The position numbers and the translations under genes were made by a program. A DNA stretch of 6,748 nucleotides from JAYFRE01 sp034926235 (GTDB lineage Bacteria > Pseudomonadota > Alphaproteobacteria > Rhodospirillales > Magnetospirillaceae): NCBI GenBank assembly GCA_034926235.1, contig JAYFRE010000111.1, forward strand, positions 1-6,748, given 5' to 3'. A model generated the notes under the pieces. That model was given only the letters and a program-made list of their open reading frames with translations, made no database searches and had not been told where the DNA came from. This document shows, in pieces, positions 5,380 through 6,748 of this stretch (positions are counted from its first letter, which is position 1; each line of letters begins with the position of its first letter).

Positions 5380-6531
5380 ATGACGCACAGGACGTGGATG
5401 TTGGGGACGATGGCGGCGCTGGGGCTGCTCTGTACGCCGGCATGGGCGGGTGACATCACTATCGGCGTGATTCTCTCGGCGACCGGCCCGGCCGCTTCGC
5501 TGGGTATTCCGGAAAAGAACACGGTCGAGTTGATGCCCACGACCCTGGATGGGCACAAGGTCAATTTCATCATTCTCGACGATGCGACCGACACCACCAT
5601 GGCGGTCAAGAACATCAAGAAGCTGATTTCCGAGAACAATGTGGATGCGGTGATCGGCACGACGTCGGTGACGACGCTGGCGATGCGCGAGGCGGCGGTC
5701 GCGGCCGAAACGCCGATCGTATCGATGGCGGCGCCGGCGCTGCTGATCGATCCAGCGGACCCTAAGACCAAATGGGTGTTCAAATCCACCCAGAACGATC
5801 GTCTGATGGTCAGCGCCATCATCGACAACATGAAGAAGGCCGGGATCAAGACGGCCGCCTTCATCGGTTTTGCCGACCCTTATGGTGAGGGCTGGTGGGC
5901 TGAATTCAAAAAGGCGGCGGATGCGGCCGGCATCTCGATCACGGCGCAGGAGAGCTATAACCGCGTCGATCAAAGCGTGACCGGCCAGATCGCCAAGATC
6001 CTATCCTCGAAACCTGACGCGGTGCTGATCGGCGCTGCCGGGACGCCGGCGGCCCTGCCGCAGAAGGAATTGAAGCGGCGCAACTATAAGGGCCTGATCT
6101 ATCAGACCCATGGTGCGGCCAATCCCGATTTCCTGCGTGTGGGCGGCAAGGATGTTGAAGGCGCGCTGCTGCCTGTCGGGCCGATGCTGGTCTATGAGCA
6201 GCTCGACGCGGCCAATCCGGTCCGTGCGGTGGGCGAGGCCTATGTCAAGCGGTACGAGGAAAAATTCGGTCCGCGCAGCACCTTCGGTGGTCATGCCTGG
6301 GACGCCTGGCTGCTGATCGCCAACGCCGTTCCGGGCGCGTTGAAGAAGGGTGAGCCGGGCAGCGCCGAATTCCGCCGCGCTCTGCGCGACGGGATCGAAG
6401 GCACCAAGGATATGATCGGCACCCATGGTGTGTTCAACATGACGCCCGAAGATCATTCCGGCCTGGACGCCCGTTCGCGGGTGATGGTCACGATCAAGGA
6501 CGGGAAATGGGTCGTGCTCGATAAGCAGTAA
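5380..6531 (+). CDS. Periplasmic substrate-binding protein, branched-chain amino-acid/amide (LivK-like) family
   Basis: A 383-residue type I periplasmic binding protein of an ABC importer. A Sec signal peptide is clear: basic start MTHR, hydrophobic core WMLGTMAALGLL, and an AWA-GD cleavage site after residue 23. The mature protein starts with DITIGVILSATGPAASLG (25-42), the usual first strand and ligand loop of the family. It continues with VIGTTSVTTL (91-100), FADPYGEG (164-171), GHAWDAW (304-310) and the late segment HGVFNMTPEDHSGLD (349-363), a sequence style seen in members that bind branched-chain amino acids or aromatic acids. The ligand cannot be assigned. ATG 5380 is chosen because it gives the complete signal peptide, with AAGGGG (5364-5369) 10 bases upstream. 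No permease or ATPase gene is adjacent in the window: the gene is followed by hairpins and a convergent regulator, so it may work with a transporter encoded elsewhere. Confidence 0.92.
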   Translation: MTHRTWMLGTMAALGLLCTPAWAGDITIGVILSATGPAASLGIPEKNTVELMPTTLDGHKVNFIILDDATDTTMAVKNIKKLISENNVDAVIGTTSVTTLAMREAAVAAETPIVSMAAPALLIDPADPKTKWVFKSTQNDRLMVSAIIDNMKKAGIKTAAFIGFADPYGEGWWAEFKKAADAAGISITAQESYNRVDQSVTGQIAKILSSKPDAVLIGAAGTPAALPQKELKRRNYKGLIYQTHGAANPDFLRVGGKDVEGALLPVGPMLVYEQLDAANPVRAVGEAYVKRYEEKFGPRSTFGGHAWDAWLLIANAVPGALKKGEPGSAEFRRALRDGIEGTKDMIGTHGVFNMTPEDHSGLDARSRVMVTIKDGKWVVLDKQ

Positions 6532-6549
6532 GGGTAAGTCTCTGGGGAA

Positions 6550-6586
6550 ATGCCGTCTCCCTGGGGGGGAAACCGGCAGACGGCAT
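6550..6586. terminator. First hairpin after the binding-protein gene
   Basis: ATGCCGTCT (6550-6558) pairs perfectly with AGACGGCAT (6578-6586) around a G-rich loop that contains GGGAAACCGGCAG. It begins 18 bases after the stop codon. There is no T-run on the plus strand, so it may stabilise the mRNA 3' end or act with the next hairpin. On the minus strand it is followed by TTCCCC. Confidence 0.5.
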
Positions 6587-6589
6587 GAG

Positions 6590-6627
6590 GCGGGGCGCCG
6601 CTGGGAAACCGGCAGGCGCCCCGCTTT
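6590..6627 (+). terminator. Rho-independent-type terminator, second hairpin
   Basis: GCGGGGCGCC (6590-6599) pairs with GGCGCCCCGC (6615-6624), a 10-base-pair GC stem. Inside, CTGG-GAAA-CCGG (6601-6612) adds a helix capped by a GNRA tetraloop. A short TTT (6625-6627) follows. It separates the binding-protein gene from the convergent gene ending at 6633 and probably stops the rightward transcript. Confidence 0.7.
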
Positions 6628-6632
6628 CCATA

Positions 6633-6748
6633 TCAGCCAAGAAGACCGTGACGGCGCGCTTTGCGGTAGGCGGTCGCCGTGTTTATGCCCAGCCGCTTTG
6701 CCGCCTTTTCCCAGGAACCGCATTCCTGGCGGGCCTCGCGCAACAAGG
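6633..6748 (-). CDS. Partial regulator, C-terminal Fis-type helix-turn-helix
   Basis: An open frame enters from the right edge and ends at TGA 6633-6635, giving the last 37 residues of a protein. These read as a Fis-type (HTH_8-like) DNA-binding end: LLREARQECGSWEKAAKRLG forms the first helices, then the recognition part INTATAYRKARRHGLLG with the usual A-x-x-L-G-I and T-x-Y-R-K pattern. This ending is typical of sigma-54-dependent enhancer-binding proteins, and also of some two-component response regulators. The N-terminal sensor and any AAA+ domain lie outside the window. The gene converges on the binding-protein gene and could regulate it, which is inference. Family call on the HTH is good; the full protein class is not shown. 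Confidence 0.75.
   Translation of the reverse strand, partial: LLREARQECGSWEKAAKRLGINTATAYRKARRHGLLG

Noticed and set aside
5085..5864. Minus-strand 259-codon frame
   Set aside because: Much of it is antisense to the binding-protein gene and the rest runs through the AT-rich island; no recognisable domain.

Overview
The window is GC-rich and gene-dense, with strong third-position G/C bias. It looks like a free-living alphaproteobacterium, plausibly of the Rhodospirillales. The support is indirect: a Mic60-like membrane protein start, an alphaproteobacterial style of gene content, and no plasmid, phage or IS genes. The taxonomic call is an inference.

Layout, left to right. (1) Bases 1-332 (minus) hold the N-terminal 110 codons of a single-span membrane protein resembling alphaproteobacterial mitofilin/Mic60. 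(2) A divergent promoter region follows. Its rightward transcript begins with a complete SAM-I (S-box) riboswitch (483-585) and an apparent translational expression platform (581-668), then cystathionine gamma-synthase metB (675-1835). (3) A hairpin terminator separates metB from a convergent leftward group: an SDR oxidoreductase (4771-3980), a XenA-like old yellow enzyme (3903-2806) and a TauE/SafE (TSUP) permease (2664-1906). (4) A 608-base gene-poor stretch with a very AT-rich core precedes an orphan periplasmic substrate-binding protein of the branched-chain amino-acid/amide family (5380-6531). (5) Two similar hairpins follow it, and a convergent gene enters from the right edge; only its C-terminal Fis-type helix-turn-helix is visible (6633-6748).

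How the parts work together. metB is probably shut off by SAM. The aptamer P1 stem can be drawn so that SAM binding frees an anti-Shine-Dalgarno strand that pairs perfectly with the metB ribosome binding site. Homology to E. coli MetB is close and key residues are conserved. The SDR and XenA-like enzymes are spaced as an operon and suggest reduction of enones or other electrophilic carbonyl compounds. The TSUP permease may or may not share their transcript, because a structured leader lies in between. The substrate-binding protein has no permease or ATPase gene beside it in this window.

The strongest observation is the S-box riboswitch with its switching architecture, since Alphaproteobacteria more commonly use SAM-II for methionine genes. 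I saw no clear evidence of a wholly new multi-gene system.
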